Below are positions 31,601-37,780 of a DNA stretch of 54,907 nt, one piece after another (within the stretch, counting starts at the first letter, position 1; every line of letters starts with the position of its first letter). The notes beneath the pieces were generated by a model. That model did no database searches and was not told where the DNA came from. It saw nothing but the letters and a program-made list of their open reading frames with translations. The stretch is from Planctomycetaceae bacterium. GTDB lineage: Bacteria; Planctomycetota; Planctomycetia; Planctomycetales; Planctomycetaceae. Both the position numbers and the translations under genes were made by a program. The DNA lies in the NCBI GenBank assembly GCA_947476295.1, contig CANJQC010000017.1, positions 1 through 54,907 of the forward strand, in the 5' to 3' direction.

Positions 31601-34600
31601 CGAGATCCGGACGGCCATCGCTGTTCATGTCCACGATGGCCGTGTTGCCTGGCATACCGCTGACTGCAGGCCACGTCACCCCCCCTGCGGAATCCTGAAA
31701 CGAATTTTCACGCGAGAACACAGCACGCAGGCTGGATCCCACCCAAGCAACAATATCTTCTTTGCCGTCAGCATCAAGGTCGGCTACTAACGATGTTGCA
31801 CTGACATTCGCCTGCAAAAGAAATGCGGGCGCTGCCCAGGTCTGAGTCAGAAACGACGTGCCCGTCGAGATACTGGCGATCCACTGACCCGTCATATTAT
31901 TTTTGGCAATTATGTCCTTGCGGCCGTCACCATTGACATCAATCGCTGTTTGCCGCGAATAGACGTCATTGGTGCCAGAACTCAAGTTAAAACTAAACCC
32001 CGATGTCCATACGGTTTGTTCAAAAGACGTGCCCGTCGAAAGTGCTACTGCCCATTGCTGACGGACAGAATTGTATGCCGCAATGTCATCGCGGCGATCG
32101 CCGTTAAAGTCTCCTGCCAGGTAATTCTGCCACGCCGATGTATTTGCTGGAGGTATGCCGGTTGTTGTGGTAATCCCATACCCTTCCGACCACTGAGAAA
32201 CTCGACCGTTGACACTGGTCCTGACAAAAACTGTGTATTCACCAGCAGCCAGTGCTGCGAGGGACTCCGTGAAACTTGCCACTGTATTTTCGACTGCAGA
32301 CCGCGTGATCGTCGAAACCACGCGAGGATAGCTGGTAGCCGCTTCATTAAGCACAACCTGCAACTCGTAGGTTCGAAGGGCGTTTGAATTGGGCGACGAG
32401 ACTGCGTTCCACGAGAGAACGCTGACCTGCGAATCCCACGCCAATACGGGCAGGTCTGGATTGAGCAACCCAGTCACCGGAGTGGTAATTTTTTCGAACG
32501 CGCCGGACGTGCCCGATCGCATCACCGACCAAATGCCAGCACTCATGTCTGGCTGAACAAGATCATCGCGTCCGTCCCCGTTGAAATCGCCTATCAACAA
32601 TGGCGCGCTGGACTGACTTGAAATAAAGTCAGAAAAATCGCCAGTCCCGTTCGCATTCCATGTGCTCGATGCCAGTGCCGTGGAGTTGTTGATGGAAACT
32701 GTTAATTCACCATTGGATAAATTCCGTTTGACAAGATCTAGATTCCCATCGCCGTCAAAGTCACCGCGAAATGGTCCCGCCACGTTTGGTGCGGATGTCG
32801 TTTGAGCTGCTCCAGGGGCTTGCAGCGTGTTGACTCTGTTGCCATCAAAATAGAACACCGGGCCGTTCGCCCAGCTCGGTGCAGACGCTGGAGTCGTATG
32901 TGGTCCCACATCAATTCGATAAAGACCAGGGGCGAGACCCGCATGGACCGCATACGAATTTCGAGTCGCCGAACTTGACGCGACGAAATACTGTTCTCGA
33001 AGTACTTCCGCTTGTGGTTGCTCGACACGCATAATACGAATATCGGCGAGGCCTGACTGGGTGCTGTCCCATTCGACGACAGGTGCCTGAGATTGATTTG
33101 AGAGAGAAATATGCAGCAAGTCTGGTATCGGAAGGTTCAATTGAGCGGGAATGATGAATGGAATTGCCGCAGACCAGTTACCAAATAGAGCTCCGGAAGA
33201 ATCCCGTGAGATATACCAATAGACGTATGAACCAGCTTCCAGCGGAGCATGATGCACATAACTGTTCGCCGGCACGTTCACACTCGGGAAGCACTGCGCC
33301 GTTTCAGTGCCGGGAATGGACAAATCCTGTTTGGCAACCCAAAGGTCATACGACGCTGCTCCCGATATACTTGGCCATGTGAATTGTGGTGCCTGATTCT
33401 GGGTAGTTCCCGTCGGACCAGCAGCAACGATAAAGTCAGCAGACGAACCGGAAATAATCAGATTGTTCGCAAGAGTTGCCTCGACCCAGCCATAATAAGT
33501 TCCTGCGGCAAGGGACACATCATGCGCATAAAATGATCGCGTCAGCCCGACCTTATCGACGACAGCCACCTGCGATGCGGCTATGGTCTTGTCGATAATC
33601 TTGACGCGATAAGAAACGGCAGTGGCATATGCAGTCCACTCAATCCGAGGCAGCCGCACGTCGGAGCCTGTGCTCAGCACGACGGAAATTGCAGGGGTCT
33701 TTGATACTAGGAACTGCGCAGCATTGGACCACACTCCCACTTTGCCATCTGAGTAGACCGGTCTCACCCATGTCTTGTATGTGGCTCCCGCAGCGAATCG
33801 ATTATCCAGACTAAAGAATTCCCCTTGACGGAATTCGCGAGCCAATGAGGGTTGGGCTGTGAAACTCCCTGTCGCCATACGATCAATCCATACATCGTAC
33901 CGTGTCGCACCGTTGACGCGCGCCCATAACACCTGTGATCCGCTGGCTCCCTGAACAAAGGTCGGTGGCGTCGGTTTGTAAGTTGTCGAAGTGACCTGGA
34001 AGTTGCCAGTTATCACAGACTGAAGTGCAACAGACGCATTCAATGTGTCAAATGATTTGATTGTCACGTTGTAGGTGCCCAACGGCAGAAGCGGCGGCGA
34101 GAAGCTTGTGACTCTTGTTCGCTCCTGGAACACAATGGTTCCTGCAGTGGACTTAAGTGTAATCTCGTAGGTGTCGGCCCAACCAACGGCATTCCATACG
34201 ATCGCCGAAACTCCGTTCACTTGTGCGCCTACAGGACTGGCTGAAATCTGTGGCCGATACGATGTCGATGATATAGTGAACGGTAATGCCACGCTCCACG
34301 CAAGCGGCTGGTCTGTTGCATCATATCCCCGCACTCGGGTGCTGTAGTTGCCAGCGGCCAGAAATCCACTTCGGTATTCCGTTCCGGCCACTGATGCTGT
34401 GGTTGTTGCCGTCCCCGAAATCTCGACGTCATAGCGGACTGCTGTCGGAACGGGACTCCACGACAGGAATGAACCTTGTCCAATGGTTATCGAAGTACTG
34501 TTCCAGACAGGGATAAATGAGTCTAAGCCAACGACAGAAAAGTCCATCGGGGCCGACCAGATGTTCGGTGGCCCATTCAGATCACCCACCCAGACGCGGT

Positions 34601-35300
34601 AATCACCAGTCGCCAGATTTCCTTCGTAAACTCCACCCTGCACTGACCTTGGTGCCAAGTCGGCAATCTGCAGATATTGGGCGGGTGTGCCGGACTTCTT
34701 TCCTATCCAAACATAATACGAATTGACACCGGGCAGTACCGTCCACGACAAAGAAACAGCCGAGCTGACAACTGGAGAATTCGGAGTATTGTACCCGACC
34801 AGTCGCTGACCAGAAATTCGCAATAGTTGAGGCGTTACCTGTGAGATAACAAACGTATTTGTTGTCTGCGTGGAAACACTTCCGTCCAGGCCACGCGATA
34901 CAAGCGAGACGGAATACGATCCGGCCGGGAGTGGCTCGGTGATCTTATACGTTTCCAATTCGCCCGGTGTGGAAGCGGCGGACAATGCCGTTTCGTACAA
35001 GACATTCTCCGCACCACCGCCAGCAATTCCGGTTCTGGTGACAGTCATGTCGAAACTCGCCGCTGGACTTTGTTGCGGCTGTACCCACTGAACGGTCACT
35101 GCGGCAGCTGTGGTTCCGCTATTGACCAGCAATGACACTGGCGGCTGCACAAGCAACTGCCGCTCCTCAAGGGTCTCGCAACTGTGTGAATAATCACTTC
35201 GATGCCGGAATTGCCTTCGATGCGATGCACGCACAAGGGACTTGCTGAACCGCAAAACGTTTCGAAGGCCCGCAAGAAATTCGCTTGACGTCTGTGCCAT
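19290..35300 (-). CDS. Giant RHS/YD-repeat protein, candidate polymorphic toxin (5336 aa)
   Basis: The start is the ATG at 35300; a TTG two codons earlier is possible. Domains in order, with approximate residues: N-terminus with the CETLEERQLL motif of planctomycete secreted proteins (about 45-52); fibronectin-like beta-sandwich repeats (55-830); six FG-GAP-type calcium-binding-like repeats (GDFDGDGNLDLV, GDFNGDGRDDLV and similar; 840-1240); a transglutaminase-like remnant (DHAWLRAWLPT...GWVDLNSALK, about 1385); a LamG-like region (1500-1650); an RHS entry module (about 2115-2190); dozens of YD/RHS repeats (to about 4650); the RHS core end (EFIGEDPLRFGAGDTNLTRYSANDPVNLTDPSGL region, to 4703); and a 630-residue C-terminal region with a hydrophobic Gly/Ala part and a variable tip. 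RHS shells encapsulate and release a C-terminal toxin. No PAAR or VgrG marker is seen, so the export route is unknown. Confidence 0.93.
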   Translation of the reverse strand: MAQTSSEFLAGLRNVLRFSKSLVRASHRRQFRHRSDYSHSCETLEERQLLVQPPVSLLVNSGTTAAAVTVQWVQPQQSPAASFDMTVTRTGIAGGGAENVLYETALSAASTPGELETYKITEPLPAGSYSVSLVSRGLDGSVSTQTTNTFVISQVTPQLLRISGQRLVGYNTPNSPVVSSAVSLSWTVLPGVNSYYVWIGKKSGTPAQYLQIADLAPRSVQGGVYEGNLATGDYRVWVGDLNGPPNIWSAPMDFSVVGLDSFIPVWNSTSITIGQGSFLSWSPVPTAVRYDVEISGTATTTASVAGTEYRSGFLAAGNYSTRVRGYDATDQPLAWSVALPFTISSTSYRPQISASPVGAQVNGVSAIVWNAVGWADTYEITLKSTAGTIVFQERTRVTSFSPPLLPLGTYNVTIKSFDTLNASVALQSVITGNFQVTSTTYKPTPPTFVQGASGSQVLWARVNGATRYDVWIDRMATGSFTAQPSLAREFRQGEFFSLDNRFAAGATYKTWVRPVYSDGKVGVWSNAAQFLVSKTPAISVVLSTGSDVRLPRIEWTAYATAVSYRVKIIDKTIAASQVAVVDKVGLTRSFYAHDVSLAAGTYYGWVEATLANNLIISGSSADFIVAAGPTGTTQNQAPQFTWPSISGAASYDLWVAKQDLSIPGTETAQCFPSVNVPANSYVHHAPLEAGSYVYWYISRDSSGALFGNWSAAIPFIIPAQLNLPIPDLLHISLSNQSQAPVVEWDSTQSGLADIRIMRVEQPQAEVLREQYFVASSSATRNSYAVHAGLAPGLYRIDVGPHTTPASAPSWANGPVFYFDGNRVNTLQAPGAAQTTSAPNVAGPFRGDFDGDGNLDLVKRNLSNGELTVSINNSTALASSTWNANGTGDFSDFISSQSSAPLLIGDFNGDGRDDLVQPDMSAGIWSVMRSGTSGAFEKITTPVTGLLNPDLPVLAWDSQVSVLSWNAVSSPNSNALRTYELQVVLNEAATSYPRVVSTITRSAVENTVASFTESLAALAAGEYTVFVRTSVNGRVSQWSEGYGITTTTGIPPANTSAWQNYLAGDFNGDRRDDIAAYNSVRQQWAVALSTGTSFEQTVWTSGFSFNLSSGTNDVYSRQTAIDVNGDGRKDIIAKNNMTGQWIASISTGTSFLTQTWAAPAFLLQANVSATSLVADLDADGKEDIVAWVGSSLRAVFSRENSFQDSAGGVTWPAVSGMPGNTAIVDMNSDGRPDLVGFDGSGKSVVARASAAGFGTPTVWEVNPTTPWAIQLQDSGVVVSDYNYRTRSVLQAFHLVHNTIEFEAYRGLKKGADGTLSTKSGNAWDQTNLLGTLIANDTLTKTEYVTGRMGLNAYQVKSWLTTETIPIDYFLQAGLNPTPLVNADPITIDHAWLRAWLPTATGLGWVDLNSALKASLAPASEIATAPLTATDLNAYLNPVTNSFSADFDAGGAVTDYNLASIPTELKVSSGGAIAVTDPTWPKLGSVDDYKILTSHSNPTNMFVDEAAVNGTLSSSIFAQAVNGAAAQDFRVFARATDNYEVGVSWSGGLSQEPQLYDRVGTSTLPLNGVTATQNPTDAPAFSPVAVSGLVPCSVQLTIDGSVLTAFVQWRDSAGTTQKRKLVATLLTNPAGGRFGIYTGGAGHHYLDNIQFTGTHVATASPLDWMINQKLHSADPSVRAGANAIGQTRTIIQTTQPTVPVSLVASTSPDSLPSPSWNPKEFQTITFSFIALDGSIAQRVAGSPGGSLLIPTRIAELSRKNIVVWTDGMGRQGSLKINGVDYGTSLSIPSGVVRLQVDVRQTPGSAPETQILALVPGYSSQVVLGAGQYSATDVANLSDQLADAYDEIPVLGGAFGNDYLAYGYNTSEITRQTLSYSASRLLMTSEQTENEIAKLTNSILVRPSVSVGLISGRSFVIQPDSVYFIRPKDMTVDFPIGKLLYVPRNGGAVSQSDAVQQSRALLTLAELSAGEHELLSELSDKPATSALTLLSQARLNGHTVRRLTKAAGSTYFDEWGSIPAGVTLSSILGLATTGYQGAAYTLINDQLNAGGVVTVSTSIESIGTWTGVAWLHENYSGTTPIIESLMASTVNGRVLHGGITDAEGGALSADFSQLQNSGAAPDGYQGILRKSDTDFTLSIPGMSIPLTRTWTSSRSDVGSTDSIVNVSNLGDFGSGWSSAFSQQLDITTITDAAAYSFQKNYRFGQITVPVNINGSRKGEATSIAWRRDDGSTGIFIPNGTKTALSADYDSPLNIPGVIVRRLDGGVAPTLSYGDFYEVVMADGSVYGFQDFNTQAIRQAGQTKALLISIADRFGNKMLIQRDAAVPTRITQIIDAAPAGRILAKFTYTNALITRIEIPASSTGIAPVAGISGTRIWDYSYDAGSHLSHVKVSENSGTGAAVQLASTLSRYHYVWYEKIGTIQTPQRGDRLEHLMKSASGYAGDATDTGTAFATTFEYYGNGRLRSIRDAEGGESRFIYNAYDRFTSVVDAAGYVTTNQFSDFGDLVTSISQSGERTIYDMAANVRQVAKTTATNGRSESWQYDAKGNATKHTDAAAISQIMTYHPVYNQVATIDEESANGTLRRILTNIYFDLTGSGGVKGGLATSTDALSNATSYTYTAQGLVAEITSAQGHSTKFDRLGYDVFGNPQVVDHRKFANGVLTTVSSDASVRDNTGSVDYVKDYDKNGILQPSTNFAYDPLKRLLETLSPDPYIAGAALRTQYLYGQNGLLERRINSDGSIYRYSYDNAGRVLREIRPDGTFTSVEYNANGTVAAQIDANGNKTVFVYDVLNRLSQTIFANGTTRALVYNAKGDLVSEFDELGSEIRYKYDLAGRLSKTTDAAGNITTYGYDAFGNQNLVETAMGVVTTTFNAQHQPVQTLFETTTTTNGTTVRAKVRVDHIFYDANGNQERLDSIDLRPDPVLMTAASIATLTDATVTRAESDTVNATRKRIASTAYDFRDKAVSGTDAAQNISSKSYSLGMLLTTSTDVRGARTQFGYDLAGGLQFEALPYAGATDIKGISRVMRRDKMGRVVEVLETPYSLNASQAVLRDANGEPTAPVSGEVARISKTSFDTLGRAVASQNAVGFVTRVTFDPAGNMVETIDASRRSTLNLLDNMNRTVRQVLPAVSVVESSTSLAVVAKIVMPFSTTAYDPAGNVIAATDPAGNTTTFQFDTLNRIIQKTAPAMSSVSSGAEGTVVVASPVWSWTYDALGHIATATDPLQRVTVSRSDMFGQVISTTQADPDGNGALVGLVMTFTFDAFGNLLEELDKGNPSLTTDDRRTVHEYNSQNLKTKTTLPDPDNILGNGVRSPVLQWSFDAAGNLTASTDALNRTTNYTYDARNLLIKSELPAVANGTGTARPTSMTTYDLFGDVKQSTDALGRSTNFEHDALGRTVFTVSPHPDGAEWSGLRALTSETQFDAVGNVIRVTDQLGRQSTSAYDNLNRLMRTTSPDPFTNDFETAASVTVVYDINGNLARQTDALGHVTRFEYDALNRVVLTAVQDDTGWAVTQTWFDLAGNSTRTTDVRGNSTDYSYNSWNQLIKVQQAAADSYGRPTTTTTYDQFGNVKSVTDPRGGVTESQYDNLDRLIRTISPVPGSGITRPESVFAYDIAGNLYKTQILVSRNASNVEVWTESVQTFDALNRPLSSAIRGERIPDGQTLTTQQLADQTLTSQTYDLLGNVLTAADAEGRTTTFEYDRLNRKITQIAPKATTNVNDTNPVTRFRFDTAGNLAATIDPLGRITTQTYDLLDRALTTTSPDPDGLQGPLPAPLMTSVYDVLGNLLSTTDQLARQTVSAYDTRNRVISLTQADPDLQDSLAAPTSTVVYDIAGNKIRSTDAMGNVTDYEYDQLNRLKSMTLPDASPNDRLGRPVILYAYDLAGNMVATTDAAGRTSNYEYDGLNRKTKEQLPDPDGVGLGRVRPTTLFSYDAVGNVLMTTDYITAGMNRITQNEFDYLNRVTKTTLPAPTSGAAQSVTIYGYDKVGNQTTVTSTSTAVGAPQEITKFVFDMLNRLVQTQSQNPQTGAIIGGPVSVNTFDLVGRLITSTDPLLRVTTYFYDDLDRQVRIVGADPDGIVGGATADKIPSETRYVYDPAGNAAMTQTRRKPDPLSAVLSSAGVFNTTVNRYDRLDRVTSVIDANGGITQYLYDNNGNQILLTDASFNTTRWQFDAQGHMVSETDPNRLSIVYEFDLVGNVAAITDRRGYRTQYVRDNLDNVRHEQWLQPSGTNVAFVSQIENWYDNYNRLWWTQQRNQATGQLFSLTSLVLNDLDRVIVYDTVTTPGQSAAKLTYQFDAFGNRTQRVQQTGAGASLITVTTNYTEYDYLNRLTKLSQTASTNFPNWQNKSAKLDYRADSSLQTITRYSDLTQTTIVVKTDFVQDSAGRLQSITHTKPAPSGSLPISYQYTYFADDRLLQETSSLDGTSTDEYDAYGQLTSSTKTQGTSEAYAYDKTGNRIVGSTVVGKGNRVLNDGTYAWQYDANGNVTRRTTLVSGAATGAYVQYSWDHRNQLTKVEFYNAPVSGTSTLAKTVEYTYDDSSNRINKKLTVPGQAVVSENYVWDGDQLLAMMDTAGAIQHEYFDGTSLDQVFADQTVLSGVLWPLEDRTGTARDVISSAAVNLDHRKLDSFGKITSQTGAAVDYDQFFSGLAWDADSQLYYARARWYDPVAGEFIGEDPLRFGAGDTNLTRYSANDPVNLTDPSGLSWLSHTAKQIGNAFEDVGDFVEKQWDNGNIQKGLLVAGTIASGGALAFGGLAGMGLVAGSLGFASGAVNSYEVFSGNQIGDGTFSRFLGAAAAVTGGFYGNLPTGSTGSITSAKYWTLGRTASAAAGLTSGYEIASGKYIGDGTLSSLLHVTNLGVNHGSTLFNTQASTATRFGVGLNLAVGGASVTSTGDRGLQQALRSLSIAAGVWNTGTEAVMAAQTVRTTLEALRPTPAVAAQARNIEQAGYNPDGFGDVRIAEQRLHEAGVGRTLTPLEAEVAAFMDHLAYEEIWNGPVKSRANVYADMERDIEKAIEAGRRDTANYLRKQLAATKEYDRSQSEDYMYGSDGMATAHERDKQRFAEVVETADIYSFGAMSFMQEVDTALLLAMNKDVYYSSFGEYNSASRVDDLFTTALDPFSAFGAGMSLLNDQRSDPTLDRMGHGQMQQNYAAYRTSGYDPDRDPGRARLMYATEMMTWATGGVAGEFASEVRLAKVFEESRNVFASTGRALWADEVGSIQTGYGAFGWGRGQKDGSQSIFKAPQPGKGQKLLVDGFHPHDFAEGDLRAYFAKERQLAEEYATHYGQSVLEVQIPNAIYDARIRPLEVPYISDPRFIEIPIPHSEFDVLNNAIRRLHGQ
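21195..21340 (-). other. RHS core boundary (conserved C-terminal RHS motif)
   Basis: This stretch encodes YYARARWYDPVAGEF, then GEDPLRFGAGDTNLTRYS and NDPVNLTDPSGL, the hallmark that ends RHS repeat shells and marks autoproteolytic release of the C-terminal domain in characterised RHS toxins. Everything on the minus strand below about 21195 is the variable C-terminal part. Confidence 0.85.
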
Positions 35301-35463
35301 ATGCAAACGCTCACATGAAAGGACTCAGCCTGATCATTCCATTGGCACATTCAAAGCACCCAGCGTTCCCAACTGGACTCGAATTTCAAAATTATCAATC
35401 GCCCCGGAACTTACAAGGAATCAAGCCAGCGTAAATAAGCTAATTCGGCGCTATTTAAAGAAA

Positions 35464-35492
35464 TTGACAGAGACGAGTAGGGGCACTATACC
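35464..35492 (+). promoter_or_regulatory. Sigma-70-like promoter pointing into dnaA antisense
   Basis: A perfect TTGACA at 35464-35469 is followed after exactly 17 bases by TATACC at 35487-35492. It lies in the 248-base gap between the RHS gene and dnaA, both on the minus strand, so transcription would run antisense across the 3' end of dnaA. No credible plus-strand gene follows. It could be chance, and planctomycete promoter rules are less certain. Confidence 0.35.
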
Positions 35493-35548
35493 CATATGCC
35501 CCAAAATGTTTTTACCAATACACCGCCGATCCTCAACAAAGTCCGTCA

Positions 35549-37150
35549 CTATCCAGCCAGTGTCATCAATCGTTGTTCAAGTTCATCGATGAGTTCGCCA
35601 AAGGTGCGACCGGTGCAGGAAGTGGGAAGTTCGAGGGCTTCGCCTCTTGTTACCAAGTCGTTGACTTTGCGTTCTGCTGCGACGACTGTGCTATGGTCTC
35701 GACCGCCGAAGTACATGCCGATCTCGCGGTACGCGGACTTTGTCATCCGACGCGACAGAAACATGGCCACCGCACGGGGCAGGGCAATGGCTTTTCTTCG
35801 GGACGCTGAACGAAGATCGGCAGCTGTCACGCCGAACGCATCGCACACGATTTTTTCAACATCACTGATTCGCACTAGGCGTCGGCATTCGTCTGCCATC
35901 TCGCCCAGAACTTCACGGGCGACGGTGAGCGAAATACGGCGCCCAGTCAAGGCAAACTGGCCTTCCAGTTGGTTGATTGCACCCTGGAGTTCGCGTGTGT
36001 TGCGGCGACAGCGGCGGACGATGTAATCGAGCGCCTCATCCGAAAACGCAGCCTTCGTTCCCAGCACCATTGATCGCACAAGTTTGTGCCGCGTCTTTTC
36101 ATCTGGTGCTTCAACGCGACAAACCAATCCGCTGACGAATCGAGTTGTCAATTCTTGACGATGTTTGGTAAGCATTCTCGGATGCCGGTCGGACGACACG
36201 ACAACCTGACCGCCGTGTTCGATCACCTGTACGATCGTGTGCAGGAATTCTTCCTGGGTCGCACGCTTGTTGTCCAGAAACTCGATGTTGTCGATCAGCA
36301 GTACATCGACGTTGCGAAACCGTTGCCGAAATGACGGGACCGTACGAGATGTCAGCGCGGATGTGAAATAGTTGGTAAAGGCTTCACTGGTAAGGTAAAT
36401 AACGTTCTTTGTCTGATGCTGGCGACGTGCTTCCGTATAAATGGCTTCCAGCAAGTGTGTCTTGCCGGTCCCCGTTCCGCCGTGAATGAACAGCGGATTG
36501 TAGCGTTCGCCCGGCGAGGCTGAGACTTGTCGTGCGGCAAGTGATGCAAGGTCGTTGCATTCGCCCGACACAAACGAATCGAAACTGCGGAACTTACGGC
36601 GGTTTTTCGGCAGCGTTAATGATCCCGGACGATCCAATTCAGACGACGGCTGCGAAGGAGTGTTCGTGCGTTTTCGAGTCGATGATGAACCAGTCGCTCC
36701 AATTGCTAAGTCCCCGTTCTTCTGATTTGCAGCAGGGGTTTCAACGCTTGGCGTGGATTCACTTGCGAACGCAGTCGCTGACTCCACCAGCAGCAATTCA
36801 TCCACTTCCAACTGACAGGATGCAGACGGCCCCAGCACAAGCTGAGCTGCTCGGTTCAGTGCGGAACGGAATCGGCGAAGTAGCCAGTTGAGGATAAACG
36901 GATTGGCGACGTATACGACGAAGCGGTCACCGGAGACTTCAAAGCGAGTTCGTTCATGGAACCAGTGTTGAAAGTTCTGTTCACCTATGTCGTCGCGAAG
37001 CGAAGCGAGAAGTGCGGTCACAGAATCGTATTTGCGGTGTTCGACTGCTTCCGTCAGATTATCGTCATAAGCCTTGTCCGAATCTGGCTGCGCAGGGGCC
37101 AGCTTGATGGTAGAAGTTGGAATGTCGTCGTGACTCTCGGGCTGCGCCAT
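35549..37150 (-). CDS. dnaA: Chromosomal replication initiator protein DnaA
   Basis: The 533-residue protein has all four DnaA domains. Domain I is at about residues 35-110 (IGEQNFQHWFHERTRFEV, FILNWLLRRF). A variable linker is at about 110-185. The AAA+ domain has Walker A GGTGTGKTH (about 223), Walker B LLIDNIEFL (about 284, N where most have D) and sensor SSDRHP. Domain IV has the DnaA-box signature FGGRDHSTVVAAERKV (about 480). It binds DnaA boxes and opens the origin. The ATG at 37150 has an upstream GGGAGGGG; a GTG six codons earlier is an alternative. The usual partner dnaN is not adjacent. Confidence 0.97.
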   Translation of the reverse strand: MAQPESHDDIPTSTIKLAPAQPDSDKAYDDNLTEAVEHRKYDSVTALLASLRDDIGEQNFQHWFHERTRFEVSGDRFVVYVANPFILNWLLRRFRSALNRAAQLVLGPSASCQLEVDELLLVESATAFASESTPSVETPAANQKNGDLAIGATGSSSTRKRTNTPSQPSSELDRPGSLTLPKNRRKFRSFDSFVSGECNDLASLAARQVSASPGERYNPLFIHGGTGTGKTHLLEAIYTEARRQHQTKNVIYLTSEAFTNYFTSALTSRTVPSFRQRFRNVDVLLIDNIEFLDNKRATQEEFLHTIVQVIEHGGQVVVSSDRHPRMLTKHRQELTTRFVSGLVCRVEAPDEKTRHKLVRSMVLGTKAAFSDEALDYIVRRCRRNTRELQGAINQLEGQFALTGRRISLTVAREVLGEMADECRRLVRISDVEKIVCDAFGVTAADLRSASRRKAIALPRAVAMFLSRRMTKSAYREIGMYFGGRDHSTVVAAERKVNDLVTRGEALELPTSCTGRTFGELIDELEQRLMTLAG

Positions 37151-37780
37151 GCGCCCCTCCCTCTTCACCAGCGCGCAGCTCCGCCACAGACAAGTACGGT
37201 GTCTTTAGCGAAAGCACGCGGCTTGCGCAGGCACTCCATCGCTCGTCGCCACTGGGGCAGGGCGGTGCTTACAGACTGGCTTGTAGTAACAGGTTTGTTC
37301 ACGGACGATTGCAGAATTCGTCCGCAAGTACTCACTCACTCAACGGGCGGCGATGTTAACCGCGCGTGACGAAGTGTCAAACGACGTTGGCAGAATTTTG
37401 ATCACGTATTTCGACTTCAAAACGCTAAGTGATTATGGCCCAACACTCTGCGCATACAGAATCCCTGATCGAACTATTTTTGATCAAACGAACGCTTTTC
37501 GTTTGACACATTTTTGTGGGAAAATCAGTTTTTGGTGACGACCGCCCCGGGGCAGTCAGGCGGCGTCAGCCCACCCGGCCTGATCACGGCGTCACGTTGA
37601 TTGAACTCACATCCCGCCCTTGTTCAAGGATCTTCGATTTATCATTGTCCTGTTCATGAGGCGATGTCCAAGGCGTTCACATCAAGCTGCTTGCGGCGAT
37701 CTGTGCAGAAACGCAGTGGTTTTGCGTTCTGTGGCGATTCGATATACTTATCGGAACTCAGGTTAAAGGAGTATCGCGGA
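37151..37780. other. Divergent dnaA/pcm intergenic region
   Basis: This 630-base gap includes an AT-rich part (about 37380-37540). It contains a 9-bp perfect inverted repeat TCAAACGAA/TTCGTTTGA (37484-37492 and 37498-37506), partly overlapping a TTTGATCAAA palindrome (37479-37488). A single weak DnaA-box-like TGTGGGAAA follows at 37516. No cluster of good DnaA boxes is present, so I do not call an origin. The palindromes could be operators for dnaA. Confidence 0.4.
37721..37748 (+). promoter_or_regulatory. Possible promoter of the exported isoaspartyl methyltransferase
   Basis: TATACT at 37743-37748 lies 32 bases before the ATG at 37781, with a weak -35-like TTTGCG at 37721-37726 (16-base spacer). 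The ribosome binding site AAAGGAGT follows at about 37765-37772. Confidence 0.35.

Noticed and set aside
35496-36026. Open frame of 176 codons on the plus strand over the 3' end of dnaA
   Set aside because: It is the antisense shadow of a conserved dnaA region; composition is Arg/Ser-rich without domain content, although a promoter-like sequence lies before it.
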